DNA of 64,000 nt from Candidatus Woesearchaeota archaeon (GCA_016935175.1 JAFGRK010000018.1:1-64000), one strand, 5' to 3'. Shown: positions 1 through 9,666, numbered from the stretch's first letter. Notes: generated from the letters alone by a model not told the origin. Made by a program: numbers and translations.

Positions 1-2829
1 ACGCTTCAGTGTAAGCTTGATCGTTCTGGTTGTTATGATTATCCTAAGGTTTGTGGTGATGGTGTTGTTCAGCGTCCTAATGATGCTAATTTCAACGAGC
101 AGTGTGATGACCTTGACTTTAATGGAAGCACTTGCATGAGCTTAGGATATGGCACTGGCAACTTGAGCTGCCGCAATGACTGCAGGCTTGATACCGTTTA
201 TTGCTATAACCAGACCAACTTCTGTGGTGACAACCAGCTTAGGGCTGGAGAGCAGTGCGAAGGCACCCAATCAATACCTTGCAACATGTTGAATCCTCAG
301 TTCACTTCAACTACTCTAGCTAGTTGCATTCAATCCAACTGTACCTATAGCACCAGGTATTGCAATGGCGCTACTCAAGGGAGGTGTGGAGATAACATCG
401 TTCAGACCCCCAATACGGCAGGTCTCTATGAGCAATGTGATGGCTCAACAGGGGGCTTGCAATGCTCTCAGATTAACTCTCTGTTTGTAACAGGAACTCT
501 GACGTGTGGAGCAAACTGCCTTTACAACACGACCTTATGTGAGCTTTCCCCTCAGCGAATATGCGGTGATTATGCTGTTAATAGGCTGGGCGAGGTTTGC
601 GATGGTGAAGACTTTGCAGGAACTACTTGTGAGTCACTTGGCTTTTCAGGTGGAAACCTGTCATGCATCCAAGAAACCTGCCAGGTAAACACATCACAAT
701 GCATTAAGACCAACACTTCAAGGTTTTGTGGTGACGGAATCTTGCAGAAACCTAATGATGCCATCTTCATGGAACAGTGCGATGGCACTAACCTAAGCGG
801 AAAGACATGCACTAGCTTCACAGGATACACAGGAGGCAACTTAGCCTGCTATAGTGACTGCACATTTGATTATTCTAGCTGCTCAAGGGTTACCACCCCC
901 ACTTGCCAAGATGGCGTTAGAAACCAGATATCCGAAGAGTGCGACCGAACAGACCTGGTGGGTTTCACTTGTGGGTTCTTCGGGTTTACCAATGGCTCAT
1001 TGCTATGCACCAATGATTGCAAGCTAAACAAGTCTCTCTGCTCAAGCACAGCAGGCGCTTGCGGTGATAACATCGTTCAGAGGCCCAATGTCAAGGGGGC
1101 GGATGAGGAATGTGATGGATCTGACCTTGATGGCATGACTTGCGAAGATTTAGAATATGATATTGGAACACTGAAATGCAAGGGAGACTGCAGCTTTGAC
1201 CAGTCAAACTGCAGCTATTCTGAAGTTGAAGAAGGTTTCTGTGGAGATGGAATATTAGGCAGCTATGAGTTATGCGATGGGAATCTTTGGGGGCGTGTCA
1301 CTGGATGTGATTACTTTGAAACTTACTCTGGCGGAGTCTTGGCCTGCAGGTATGATAATTGCCAGTTTGACACTACTGGATGCCTGCCCGTCTCTGTGAT
1401 CCCTAATGCCTCTTGCTATGACCTTGAGAAAAATGGTGACGAGACCGATTTGAACTGCGGGGGCAGCTGCCCTTCGTGCATCAACGGGAGGACTTGCCTC
1501 ATAAATGGGGATTGCATCTCTAACTACTGCAAAAGCGGAATCTGTGTAGAGGCTAGCTGTGAAGATGACATGATGAATGGGCTTGAGACCGACATTGATT
1601 GCGGAGGCAACTGCAATGGTTGCGAAGAGGGAAAGGCTTGCAATTCAGGATCAGACTGCCTTTCAGGATTATTCTGCCATCCATTCAACAGGAAATGCAT
1701 CGCCCCTAGTTGCGATGACGGCTTCCAGAACGGTGATGAGACCGGAATTGACTGTGGTGGCAGCTGCCCATTAGCCTGCTCATCTAACCAAGGCTGCATG
1801 TCGGACAGGGATTGTGAGCAAGGAATGAATTGCGTAGCAGGCAAGTGCATTTCCAACCAGAATGCGGACTCTGATGGTGATGGCATGCCTGACTGGTGGG
1901 AGAACAGGTATTTCCTTGATGCTAATGATCCTTCTGACGCCTATCAAGACTTAGATAATGATGGTCGTACCAACCTTGATGAGTTTATAGATGGTACAGA
2001 TCCTACGCAGGCTGATGGATTTGTTGAGGAAAGCAAAAGCCCTCTACCCATGATCCTGCTTATAATAGGGATTATACTCATGCTTCTTAGCACAGGATTC
2101 CTTATTTATTCAAGGAAAGTGCTTGTGCCCCAACAAAGAAGGGCTGCTGCATCCGCAAGAATGGCCCAACAGCAAGCAGCTCAGCAAAAGCCAGGGATTA
2201 AGCCCTCTGCAATGTCAGGAGTAGGAGCCCCTGGTAGCTTAGCACAGAGGCTTGCCCAAAGGCAAGCTGCCAGAAAGAGTTCCTTGAAAGGGTTTGGTGA
2301 TGAAAAAGCTACTGAAGCAGGAAGCCAAGGAATAAAAACTGATGCATCATCTGTTGAGGGAACTAAACCCGACGAATCCAAAAAGCCTAAAGACGAGTTT
2401 ATCCCTATATCCAAGCTAGGGAAGATTGTGGACAAGGGCAAAGAGGCTGTCCATTCTGCACAGAAGCATGAAAAGCACAAGAGCGGGATTTTTGAGAAGC
2501 TAAAAGAGTTTACAATGGCTTATAGGAAGGGTGATAAAGGAGATAAAGAAAACCTTATGGAGAAGAAAAAGCAGGGTGAAGAAAAGGCTGGTATTAATGG
2601 CGCTGATAATGCTGATAAGCTGAAGCTTGATAAGCTTGACAAAAAACCCGATAATCAGCCCGATAAGCAGGCTGATAAAAAGGCAGATGACCGGCAGGAA
2701 GAGCAAAAGAATAAGCAGCAAGATAAAAAGCAAGATTCAGGAACAGATGAAAATAAGGAACCAGATAAAAATAAGGGCGCAGGAAAGAAACAGCCAGATA
2801 ATCCAGAGCCAAAACAAATTAAAGGATGA
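1..2829 (+). CDS. Cys-rich repeat surface protein, membrane anchored (5' end outside window)
   Basis: The frame is open from base 1, so the start lies upstream. The visible part has about eight Cys-rich units of the pattern CGDxxxQ...EQCDG...TC...GGxLxC...C, resembling the Myxococcus Cys-rich/DUF4215 type (nt 46-1395). Three shorter units follow with NGDET-DxxCGG-C cores (nt 1408-1860), then two calcium-loop motifs of thrombospondin-3/dockerin type, DSDGDGMPDW and DLDNDGRTNLDEF (nt 1864-2000). A single membrane segment (nt 2047-2110) is followed by a cytoplasmic tail of about 240 residues very rich in Lys, Asp and Gln. Many N-x-S/T sequons suggest a glycosylated, disulfide-rich extracellular part. 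It lies directly upstream of four pilin-like genes, so a shared surface appendage or adhesin role is possible; the function itself is unknown. Confidence 0.85.
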   Translation, partial: TLQCKLDRSGCYDYPKVCGDGVVQRPNDANFNEQCDDLDFNGSTCMSLGYGTGNLSCRNDCRLDTVYCYNQTNFCGDNQLRAGEQCEGTQSIPCNMLNPQFTSTTLASCIQSNCTYSTRYCNGATQGRCGDNIVQTPNTAGLYEQCDGSTGGLQCSQINSLFVTGTLTCGANCLYNTTLCELSPQRICGDYAVNRLGEVCDGEDFAGTTCESLGFSGGNLSCIQETCQVNTSQCIKTNTSRFCGDGILQKPNDAIFMEQCDGTNLSGKTCTSFTGYTGGNLACYSDCTFDYSSCSRVTTPTCQDGVRNQISEECDRTDLVGFTCGFFGFTNGSLLCTNDCKLNKSLCSSTAGACGDNIVQRPNVKGADEECDGSDLDGMTCEDLEYDIGTLKCKGDCSFDQSNCSYSEVEEGFCGDGILGSYELCDGNLWGRVTGCDYFETYSGGVLACRYDNCQFDTTGCLPVSVIPNASCYDLEKNGDETDLNCGGSCPSCINGRTCLINGDCISNYCKSGICVEASCEDDMMNGLETDIDCGGNCNGCEEGKACNSGSDCLSGLFCHPFNRKCIAPSCDDGFQNGDETGIDCGGSCPLACSSNQGCMSDRDCEQGMNCVAGKCISNQNADSDGDGMPDWWENRYFLDANDPSDAYQDLDNDGRTNLDEFIDGTDPTQADGFVEESKSPLPMILLIIGIILMLLSTGFLIYSRKVLVPQQRRAAASARMAQQQAAQQKPGIKPSAMSGVGAPGSLAQRLAQRQAARKSSLKGFGDEKATEAGSQGIKTDASSVEGTKPDESKKPKDEFIPISKLGKIVDKGKEAVHSAQKHEKHKSGIFEKLKEFTMAYRKGDKGDKENLMEKKKQGEEKAGINGADNADKLKLDKLDKKPDNQPDKQADKKADDRQEEQKNKQQDKKQDSGTDENKEPDKNKGAGKKQPDNPEPKQIKG

Positions 2830-2865
2830 TAGGATGAACATGACACGAGAGGTGAATATTCCTTG

Positions 2866-3414
2866 ATGAGAAAAGCCCAAATAAGCCAGGTTTTCACTTA
2901 CTTAATGGCTATCTTAGTAGTTGGTCTTATTGTTTTTGTAGGCTACAAAGGGGTGGCATGGATCCTGAACACTAATTGCGAGCATGGCAAGGCTGCCTTC
3001 CAAAAAGAGCTTTTTCAGCTGATTGATGACTACTCAGACAGAGGCTCTACAAGGGTTGAGATGCTATCTGCCCCTTGCGATGTCACTAAGGTATGCTTTG
3101 CTGACTTAAGCCATTGTGAAAATCCGGAACAAAACATCCCTGACTTCGAACCCTTTATCAGATCTTCTCTTGATGAAAAATACCGGGGGGTAGTTATAAG
3201 CTCTGTATATGATTGTGATAACATATATGCCAACATATTCATTGTAGGAAAGACTACTGAGCCGCTGGGCTACGCCCCTAAGCTAGTGCTTAAGCAAGAT
3301 GTTGGCAACAGCGATTATCCCTTCAAGTGCTTTGAGGTAAGGTCGGGGAAAATCAGGTTCTTGTTCAGGGGATTGGGCAGGAAGACCCAGTTAGAGGAAG
3401 CCCGGCCAGGCTAA
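2866..3414 (+). CDS. Pilin-like small membrane protein
   Basis: A protein of about 182 residues with the N-terminus MRKAQISQVFTYLMAIL followed by one hydrophobic helix (about residues 12-31) and a Cys-containing extracellular domain. The short basic leader, K-A-Q junction and immediate hydrophobic stretch resemble archaeal class III (type IV pilin) signal peptides. GAGAGGTGA (2847-2855) is a strong ribosome binding site; ATG 2866 fits it with normal spacing, and an in-frame TTG three bases earlier is the alternative. It is 36 nt downstream of the Cys-rich protein and first of four similar genes. The globular part was not recognised. Confidence 0.75.
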   Translation: MRKAQISQVFTYLMAILVVGLIVFVGYKGVAWILNTNCEHGKAAFQKELFQLIDDYSDRGSTRVEMLSAPCDVTKVCFADLSHCENPEQNIPDFEPFIRSSLDEKYRGVVISSVYDCDNIYANIFIVGKTTEPLGYAPKLVLKQDVGNSDYPFKCFEVRSGKIRFLFRGLGRKTQLEEARPG

Positions 3415-3461
3415 AGAGTTTTAGGGGTTTAGAAGGGTTTTAGGGCTTAGAAGGTGAGTTA

Positions 3462-4568
3462 ATGACAGTATTAGGGTTTCTTGGCAAAAAAGGCTTTGCC
3501 ATGCAGTTCAACTGGATATTCGTATTGATAGGTGGAGCAATCATATTCGGCTTCTTCTTCAGCCTTATAAATAACCTACTCCAAAGCGAGGACGTGAGCA
3601 CCAAGATAAAGGCGACCCAGGAAGTGGATGCCATGTTCAAGATAAATCTTGCCTCAGACAACACCCAGAAGACAATAGAATTTACCTCAAATATAAAGAT
3701 CAATTTCTTTGCCGAGCGTACCTCAACTTATTCTGAGTATTCTGTAGAGGGCTCTCCTAGGGCTGCCAGATATGATTATAATGCGATCTTCTCTCCTAAC
3801 GAGCTTGAGGGTGATGAGCTAATAGTCCAAAGCTTCGTACTCGATTTGCCTTTTAGGTCTATGCCCGTAGTTTATGTTACCAATAAGGAGGTAGAGTATG
3901 TGCTGCTAGGCATCTCCCCTGCTGTGCAAACCGTGCTCTCAGACTTGCCTGAAGACATCAACTGGAAGCAACACGAGGTTTTAGGTGACATGTCATCATA
4001 TCCTGACAGGAACTATGACAGGACTGTTTTTGTGACTGATAAGGAGACTTTTGACACCAGCGGCATGGCTTGGGTGAGATTCAATAACTTTAACAGGCCT
4101 GCAGAAAGAATATTCGCAGTAGTGATGGCTCCAGGCACAGGAACCATTGCAGGCTACGGCGAAATAAGCTTTTACAAGTATGATCCTAACCAAGGATTAG
4201 TACTGGCAGGCACCTCACCTTTCTTTGACCATAAGATCCTCACAGGAGCAATCATAAGCCACGATAGGGATATCTATGAGAATAACTTAAGGAAAGTATT
4301 GAGAAGGATAAACTTACTCACAGACCTTTATGTGAAAAAAGTAGAATATTACTGGGCAGATAATGAACTTGTGCTATGCAGGGGCCTGTACGGCGAAGTA
4401 TTAGAATTCCTTGACAGCCCAGGTGGCAATGAGGATGTCAAGGCTTGGTCACTTTATGAGGATGAGCTATCATATACTAACCTCGCATTGCTTTTTTCCG
4501 CTAGCAACCAGCTTAAAGCTTTTAATTCACAAATAGTAAGCGGCAGGGACTGCCCAGGAATATATTGA
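3462..4568 (+). CDS. Pilin-like membrane protein with large extracellular domain
   Basis: A 368-residue protein. KKGFAMQFNWIFVLIGG near the N-terminus combines a KKG site, typical of archaeal prepilin peptidase cleavage, with a hydrophobic helix (about residues 14-38). The remaining roughly 330 residues are predicted outside the membrane and have only two late Cys residues. AAGGTGAG ends four bases before ATG 3462 and supports that start. It shares strand and N-terminal architecture with its neighbours, which suggests minor pilins or pseudopilins of one system. No specific family was recognised for the globular domain. Confidence 0.75.
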   Translation: MTVLGFLGKKGFAMQFNWIFVLIGGAIIFGFFFSLINNLLQSEDVSTKIKATQEVDAMFKINLASDNTQKTIEFTSNIKINFFAERTSTYSEYSVEGSPRAARYDYNAIFSPNELEGDELIVQSFVLDLPFRSMPVVYVTNKEVEYVLLGISPAVQTVLSDLPEDINWKQHEVLGDMSSYPDRNYDRTVFVTDKETFDTSGMAWVRFNNFNRPAERIFAVVMAPGTGTIAGYGEISFYKYDPNQGLVLAGTSPFFDHKILTGAIISHDRDIYENNLRKVLRRINLLTDLYVKKVEYYWADNELVLCRGLYGEVLEFLDSPGGNEDVKAWSLYEDELSYTNLALLFSASNQLKAFNSQIVSGRDCPGIY

Positions 4569-4620
4569 AATCAGAATATTTAAATCAGAAAAAAATCAGA
4601 TAAATTGAAATCAGAAAAAA
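4566..4620. repeat. Short imperfect tandem repeat in spacer
   Basis: The spacer between two pilin-like genes consists of about four imperfect copies of AAATCAGAAWWW. It looks like the product of replication slippage and holds no gene. Confidence 0.7.
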
Positions 4621-4640
4621 CACATTGTGGCTAGAAGAAT

Positions 4641-5150
4641 ATGAGCAAAAGATCCCAGATGCAGATGACTGAGTCGGTTTTCGTGGTCTTCATCATACTG
4701 ATAATCATAGTCATGGGCTTTGTAATGTTCTCTAAATTCCAGGAAGCAAGCATAAAGGAGAACGAGAGGATGCTCAGGAACATAGATGTCATCAAGCTAG
4801 CCCACAGGATGAGCGCATGGCCTGAGCTAGAATGCTCCTTGGCAGGAACAGAAAGGTTTGTTTGCCTAGACATAGTGAAGTTATCTATTTTAGGGGACTT
4901 CATTAATGACAGCATGCATGAAGAAACTTATTCGTTCAACTACTACTATGACTTGCTAAAGGAATCAAAGGTTATTGTTAAAGAGATTTATCCTCCGCTT
5001 GCCCACCCTGAACTGCAAAACAGGTGGTCGCTTTACTATAATCCCGGCAAGACTGCCACTACGGACACTGTTTTTGTGCCTGTGAACCTTTACAACCCAT
5101 TATCAGAAACCTTTTCAATGGGTATGCTAGAAATACAGATATATGGGTGA
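4641..5150 (+). CDS. Pilin-like small membrane protein
   Basis: A protein of 169 residues. MSKRSQMQMTESVFVVF leads into one hydrophobic helix (about residues 11-29). The K/R-S-Q-M-Q-M-T-E start is characteristic of pilin-like proteins in DPANN genomes, where cleavage by the prepilin peptidase would leave Q at the mature N-terminus; this is a family inference. The extracellular part of about 135 residues has no recognised domain. No clear ribosome binding site precedes ATG 4641. It is third in a run of four genes of the same design. Confidence 0.75.
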   Translation: MSKRSQMQMTESVFVVFIILIIIVMGFVMFSKFQEASIKENERMLRNIDVIKLAHRMSAWPELECSLAGTERFVCLDIVKLSILGDFINDSMHEETYSFNYYYDLLKESKVIVKEIYPPLAHPELQNRWSLYYNPGKTATTDTVFVPVNLYNPLSETFSMGMLEIQIYG

Positions 5151-5231
5151 AGAAACAAGAGTAAACTAGTGGATGCTAAAATAATTGATTAAAAGAATAA
5201 ATGGCTAAATGAATATGAACGAAAGAATAAA

Positions 5232-5768
5232 ATGGCCGAAAGAACAAAATTTTTAAAAAAGAAATCTCAGATGGAAATGATAGGCTTGACAGTTATCGTA
5301 GTCATAGTCATAACAGGAATGCTTATAGCGACAGTGTATAAGTTCAACCACCCTACTACTAACATACAGAAAAGGTATTGGAACAGGGAATTAGCAACTA
5401 ACCTGCTGATTGCCATGACTCATACCAATGTGCCGGAATGCAACAACCTATCAGTGCGTGACTTGTTGCAGGACTGTGGAAGCGCATTTCCAAGGCTTAA
5501 CTGCTATGATAAGATGAGTTGCGAGGTGGTTAATAACACAATCTATGACATAATCAACAAGACTCTTATAAACCAAATGGTAAGCTTTGACCTCACAATA
5601 AGCTCTCCATTTAGGACAGACTTTGAAACTGGCCAACCGGTATTTGTCACGCATATAAATACTTTTGATTGCGGCCAAGGGATACATAATCAAGAGCAGG
5701 CTTTTGAAATGGTAAGGCTGGAAGGAAACCAGATGATGGAAATCAACCTCACCCTTTGCCTTGACTGA
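5232..5768 (+). CDS. Pilin-like small membrane protein
   Basis: A 178-residue protein with LKKKSQMEMIGLTVIV followed by a hydrophobic helix ending about residue 37, again a KK-S-Q pilin-like signal. The extracellular domain carries about seven Cys residues, enough for several disulfides. Last of the four-gene pilin-like run. Its final 20 bases overlap the 3' end of the convergent yjbQ-type gene, so the two transcripts must overlap at their ends. Confidence 0.75.
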   Translation: MAERTKFLKKKSQMEMIGLTVIVVIVITGMLIATVYKFNHPTTNIQKRYWNRELATNLLIAMTHTNVPECNNLSVRDLLQDCGSAFPRLNCYDKMSCEVVNNTIYDIINKTLINQMVSFDLTISSPFRTDFETGQPVFVTHINTFDCGQGIHNQEQAFEMVRLEGNQMMEINLTLCLD

Positions 5769-6159
5769 TTATGCTAACATTAATTTCTCTGTTTCGCCTA
5801 GGCCCGTCTAGCTCCACCAGCATAATGCTTTGCCAGGCCCCAAGCACCAGCTTGCCATTGCTAACTGGCACAATTTCCCCAGGCCCTAGCAAGGCTGCTT
5901 TTATATGCGCGCCTGCGTTGCCATCGACAGAGTCATGTAAGTAGCCTGCCTTGTCAGGAAATGCCTTGTTAAGGGCATTAAGGAAGTCTGTGCATATGTT
6001 CGGGTCATAGTTCTCATTGATGATGATAGCTGCTGTTGCGTGCTTGGCAAAAACATGGCAAATGCCTTGCTTAACCTTGCTCTGCTGGACTATATTGTTG
6101 ACTTTCCCAGTTATGTCTATTAGCTCTTGCTTTTTGTTTGTGTCTATAGTGAATATCAT
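5749..6159 (-). CDS. yjbQ: YjbQ/UPF0047 family protein
   Basis: A protein of about 136 residues of the YjbQ (UPF0047) family, called secondary thiamine-phosphate synthase in databases; the physiological role is not firmly known. Family signatures are the HATAAIIINEN segment, the HDSVDGNAGAHIKAALLG segment with putative metal-binding His, and GAWQSIMLVELDGPR near the C-terminus. The open frame extends upstream to 6276, but ATG 6159 (MIFTIDTNKK) matches the family start and is preceded by GGAGTGG. The extra upstream frame would overlap the divergent ABC gene's promoter, so it was excluded. Confidence 0.85.
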   Translation of the reverse strand: MIFTIDTNKKQELIDITGKVNNIVQQSKVKQGICHVFAKHATAAIIINENYDPNICTDFLNALNKAFPDKAGYLHDSVDGNAGAHIKAALLGPGEIVPVSNGKLVLGAWQSIMLVELDGPRRNREINVSIISQGKG

Positions 6160-6283
6160 TTTTCCACTCCGCCCTTCCCTGGGAAAACAGCTTGTTTTTA
6201 ATATTTTTTTAATAGCATCTATTCCTGGTTTGCAAGACAGCAATTTCATATAATGACCGCCACCTTTTTCTTTCATGGCAAAC

Positions 6284-6291
6284 TTTATATA
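6284..6291 (+). promoter_or_regulatory. TATA box of the ABC exporter operon
   Basis: TTTATATA at this site, preceded by GGCAAAC, lies 28 nt from its centre to ATG 6316, so the message would start at or very near the start codon (leaderless). Confidence 0.65.
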
Positions 6292-6315
6292 TGCCGCCCA
6301 TATTATTTGTTTGTA

Positions 6316-7302
6316 ATGGAAAGGCCGCCCATCCTTAAGGTCCAGCGCCTTACTAAGAGGTTCTGTAAGAAGACTATCCTAAGAGACATCTCGCTTGACA
6401 TTATTGAAGGGGAGATATTCGGTATTGTGGGCTCGAGCGGCAGCGGCAAGACCACCCTTCTCAAGACGATAGTGGGCTACTTGGCGCCTGAGCAGGGAGA
6501 TGTGAAGTTCCGTTATGATTACTATGTTAAGAAAAAGGATAAGGATGGAAAGCCGCTCTACGCCTCTGTTTATAGACAGCAGCAGATGGCAAGGAGCACT
6601 TTTGGATTTGCCAGCCAAGAGCCATCAATCTACCCCAAGCTGACTGTAAAGGAGAACCTGAAGTATTTCGGCTCCCTTTATAAGCTAAAGAAAAAGGCCC
6701 TTGAGTCGAACATAGATATACTTCTTGCGTTGATGGACTTGAAGGGCTCACAAAAGACCTTGGCAGGAGAGCTTTCTGGAGGGATGGAGCGAAGGCTGGA
6801 CATTGCTTGCGCATTGATTCATGACCCTGAAATACTTATTTTGGACGAGCCAACATCAGACCTTGACCCGCTCCTCCGCGACCATATATGGAGCTTGGTG
6901 CAGAAAATCAACAAGAAAGGCACAACCATAATCATGGCAAGCCACCACTTATCTGAGGTAGAGAACTTCTGCTCAAGGATAGCCATCATCAAGGACGGGA
7001 GAATAGTTGATGTGGCTAGCCCAGCAAGGCTCAAGACCAAGTATGCAGAGTCCCAGCAGATTAAAATCCAGAGCTATCCAGGAAGCTACGCAAACATCGT
7101 CAAGTCACTGAAAAAGCCAGGCAGCAAGCCGTTCGAGTTCAATATCAAAGGCTCAGAGCTGATATTATACTCGGATTATACCCAGGAGATTATGCATGAG
7201 TTGTTGCATACCTTGGAAGTGTTAAAGGAAGAGCTTATAGACATCAAGGTGTCAAGGCCAGGGCTTGATGAGCTTTTCCTAAAGCTAAACGCCAGAAAAT
7301 AA
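6316..7302 (+). CDS. ABC-2 type exporter, ATP-binding subunit
   Basis: ATPase of an ABC-2 (drug/polysaccharide/lipid efflux) transporter, about 328 residues. Visible motifs are Walker A GSSGSGKTT, the Q-loop SQEPSIYP, signature LSGGMERRLD, Walker B ILILDEPTSDLDP and the switch His in MASHHLSE. About 100 C-terminal residues form the usual extra domain of this subfamily. Start ATG 6316 (MERPPILKV) is chosen over the upstream ATG because a TATA box sits about 28 nt before it. The permease follows at 7411 on the same strand. The substrate cannot be told from sequence. Confidence 0.9.
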   Translation: MERPPILKVQRLTKRFCKKTILRDISLDIIEGEIFGIVGSSGSGKTTLLKTIVGYLAPEQGDVKFRYDYYVKKKDKDGKPLYASVYRQQQMARSTFGFASQEPSIYPKLTVKENLKYFGSLYKLKKKALESNIDILLALMDLKGSQKTLAGELSGGMERRLDIACALIHDPEILILDEPTSDLDPLLRDHIWSLVQKINKKGTTIIMASHHLSEVENFCSRIAIIKDGRIVDVASPARLKTKYAESQQIKIQSYPGSYANIVKSLKKPGSKPFEFNIKGSELILYSDYTQEIMHELLHTLEVLKEELIDIKVSRPGLDELFLKLNARK

Positions 7303-7356
7303 GCAAAGAGCCGGATGATAATCTTCACTTGGGCTTTAGTTGTATGATAATGTTAA

Positions 7357-7401
7357 AATGAAAGGGATAATGAAAGTGAGAAGGAGAATGAAAGGGAGAA
7401 A
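7357..7401. repeat. Short imperfect tandem repeat in spacer
   Basis: Three to four imperfect copies of AATGAAAGGGA fill the end of the spacer before the permease gene. GAAAGGGAG in the last copy may also act as the ribosome binding site. Confidence 0.6.
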
Positions 7402-7410
7402 TGCAAAGCC

Positions 7411-9504
7411 ATGAAATCAATAAGCATAATAAAAAAGAACTTCAAGCTTTTGGTAAGGTCGAAGTCATCAGCCTTCATAATACTATTAGGCCCGCTATTG
7501 ATAATCCTCCTTGTAGGATTGGTTTTCAGCGGCAAATCATCCTATGAGCTAAGCATAGGATATTTTGCGCCTGAGAAAAACAACCTGACAGATTCATTCA
7601 TACAAGCCCTGCAAAAAAGCAATTATTACCTTCATGAGTATCCTGCAGAGCAGGAATGCATACAGAAGATAGAGCAAGGAATAATACATACCTGCATAAT
7701 CTTTCCCATTGATTTCCAGGTAAGCAACCAGCAAGGCCAAGAACTGAAGTTCTTGGTTGATTATTCCAGGATAAGCCTTGTCTATGAGGTGATAGGCTCT
7801 GTTTCTGAGCTCTTAGAGATAAAGTCAGAGGAGCTTAGCTACTCAATGACCCAGCTTTTGCTTGACAAGCTGAATTTGACCCTTAAAGAGATAAGGAACG
7901 ACAAGTCTTTAGTAGATGGATTAAGCCAGAAGGCAAGCCTAGTCTTGCTAGAGCTCCAAAAAGCCAAGGATGATGCTGCTTCATTGGACCTGGAGCTCAG
8001 GAACATAAGTACGCAGGACATGAATGCCAGCTTAATAGAGATGAACTCCACTTTTGGGAACATATCCATAAAAGGCATTGAGCTGGTAAATATGAGCCAG
8101 GAATTGATTGATGAGCTTTCAGACTATCTTGATGCTAATGAGACCTCTGAGCTACAGCAAGAGTTTGATGAGCTAGAAGAAGAGCTCAGCGAGCTATACT
8201 ATAACCAGACCCCGGATTCCATTGACAGGCTCTATACAAGGATAGATGCTATTTCATCCTCCCTATCAGAGCTCGAATCCTCAATGGTCATCAATGAGGG
8301 CCTTAAAAAGGGTGCTTTGCAGAGGATTGACTCTTCAAGGAGCAACCTTACCTCCATGCAAAAAACTCTGGCTGACCTGAAGAGTTCCCTCTCAAGATCG
8401 CAGCTAGAGCTTGAGGCCATCACCATAACAAATGCCCAGGCTATTGTAAGCCCTGTCAATGTGAAGATAGAGCCCGTGGCAGCAGAAAGCTCCAGGGCGT
8501 TATTCGCCTTCCCATCATTACTTCTGCTTGTCATAATGTTTGTTGCCTTGCTATTATCAAGCACCTTGGTGCTTTTTGAGAAGAGTTCAAAAGCCAGCTT
8601 CAGGGTGAGCATCACCCCTACCAAGCCAAGCCTTTTCATCTTCACCACTTTTATGACCAGCCTGTTGATACTGCTGTTGCAGACCATAATCCTCTTGGGG
8701 CTGGCCAGCCATTTCCTGCACATACCATTATTCAAGAACCCTCTAACTTCTTTTCTGATAATACTTTCATCATCAATGTTCTTCATCACTCTAGGGATGC
8801 TTATAGGATATGTTCTATCAACACAGGAAGGGGCTGTGATGTCATCAATAGTCATGGGGTCAATACTTCTGTTCCTATCAAACCTGGTCTTCCCGTTGGA
8901 AAGCATAGCGCCTGCCTTAGTAGGCATAATCAAGTATAACCCTTATGTCATGTCATCAGAGCTATTGCGAAAATCCTTGCTTTTCAATACTGAGCTTTCA
9001 GGAGGTAATTTAGCAATTATCATGATGCTCTTTGGCGCAGCACTTGTCTTGTTGGCATTAATAATCACTATTTCTGCCTTTAAAGGCAGGAAGAGGATAA
9101 GGATCCTGGCATCAATAGCAGAAGAAAGCCCTAAAGGGTATTATAGCACAAAAGATGAGGGAGCTTCAAGGGTGACAGAAAAAAACAAGAGTAAATCAAG
9201 GCAGCTTATTCTTGAATTCGAGGTCTATGGAAAGAAGGCCGCCACTAAGGAAGAGCTTTTCAACCTAGTTTCTGACATGACTAAGACCGAGTTCGAGGAA
9301 AATGTGAACGAGAGGGAAAATAATATAGCGGTTTGGCTCGAAAAAGCTCTTGGAGAGAAAAAGCTGGCTTCAAAGCTTAGGAAGACTAATTCTAGGGAGG
9401 AAATCCTGGGAATTTTGGCAAAAGACTTAAAAAGCAGCCAAACAAGGGAAACAAGGGACAATTCAGAATTAGGGGAAAATTCTGATGGGGGTAAATGGGG
9501 TTGA
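7411..9504 (+). CDS. ABC-2 type exporter, permease with large extracellular coiled coil
   Basis: A 697-residue permease. One helix at about residues 20-38 is followed by an external region to about residue 365 that is largely coiled coil (heptad-rich Leu/Glu/Ser, many N-x-S/T sequons). A block of about five further helices follows (365-555), then a charged cytoplasmic tail of about 140 residues. This helix-large-loop-helices layout matches the ABC2_membrane_3/YhgE-like class. Its partner ATPase lies 108 nt upstream. The long extracellular stalk is larger than in ordinary ABC-2 permeases and may contact a surface substrate or the cell envelope; that is inference. Confidence 0.85.
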   Translation: MKSISIIKKNFKLLVRSKSSAFIILLGPLLIILLVGLVFSGKSSYELSIGYFAPEKNNLTDSFIQALQKSNYYLHEYPAEQECIQKIEQGIIHTCIIFPIDFQVSNQQGQELKFLVDYSRISLVYEVIGSVSELLEIKSEELSYSMTQLLLDKLNLTLKEIRNDKSLVDGLSQKASLVLLELQKAKDDAASLDLELRNISTQDMNASLIEMNSTFGNISIKGIELVNMSQELIDELSDYLDANETSELQQEFDELEEELSELYYNQTPDSIDRLYTRIDAISSSLSELESSMVINEGLKKGALQRIDSSRSNLTSMQKTLADLKSSLSRSQLELEAITITNAQAIVSPVNVKIEPVAAESSRALFAFPSLLLLVIMFVALLLSSTLVLFEKSSKASFRVSITPTKPSLFIFTTFMTSLLILLLQTIILLGLASHFLHIPLFKNPLTSFLIILSSSMFFITLGMLIGYVLSTQEGAVMSSIVMGSILLFLSNLVFPLESIAPALVGIIKYNPYVMSSELLRKSLLFNTELSGGNLAIIMMLFGAALVLLALIITISAFKGRKRIRILASIAEESPKGYYSTKDEGASRVTEKNKSKSRQLILEFEVYGKKAATKEELFNLVSDMTKTEFEENVNERENNIAVWLEKALGEKKLASKLRKTNSREEILGILAKDLKSSQTRETRDNSELGENSDGGKWG

Positions 9505-9666
9505 GGACAAACGGGGTTGGAAGTTTAATAAACTTTTTAAATAGAAGCCTTTAACTCAGCTTCAATAGAATGCGATATTGAAAATACGATATTAAGTATT
9601 TTATGAGCATATCGTTAAGCATATCGTGGTTTTGTTAAGTTTTTAGCAATAAGTGGGGGTGTAATC

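Noticed and set aside
8232-8933. Long open frame on the minus strand opposite the ABC permease
   Set aside because: No family resemblance and wholly opposite a well-supported coding frame; Ser/Leu-rich composition is what the reverse of a coiled-coil gene gives.
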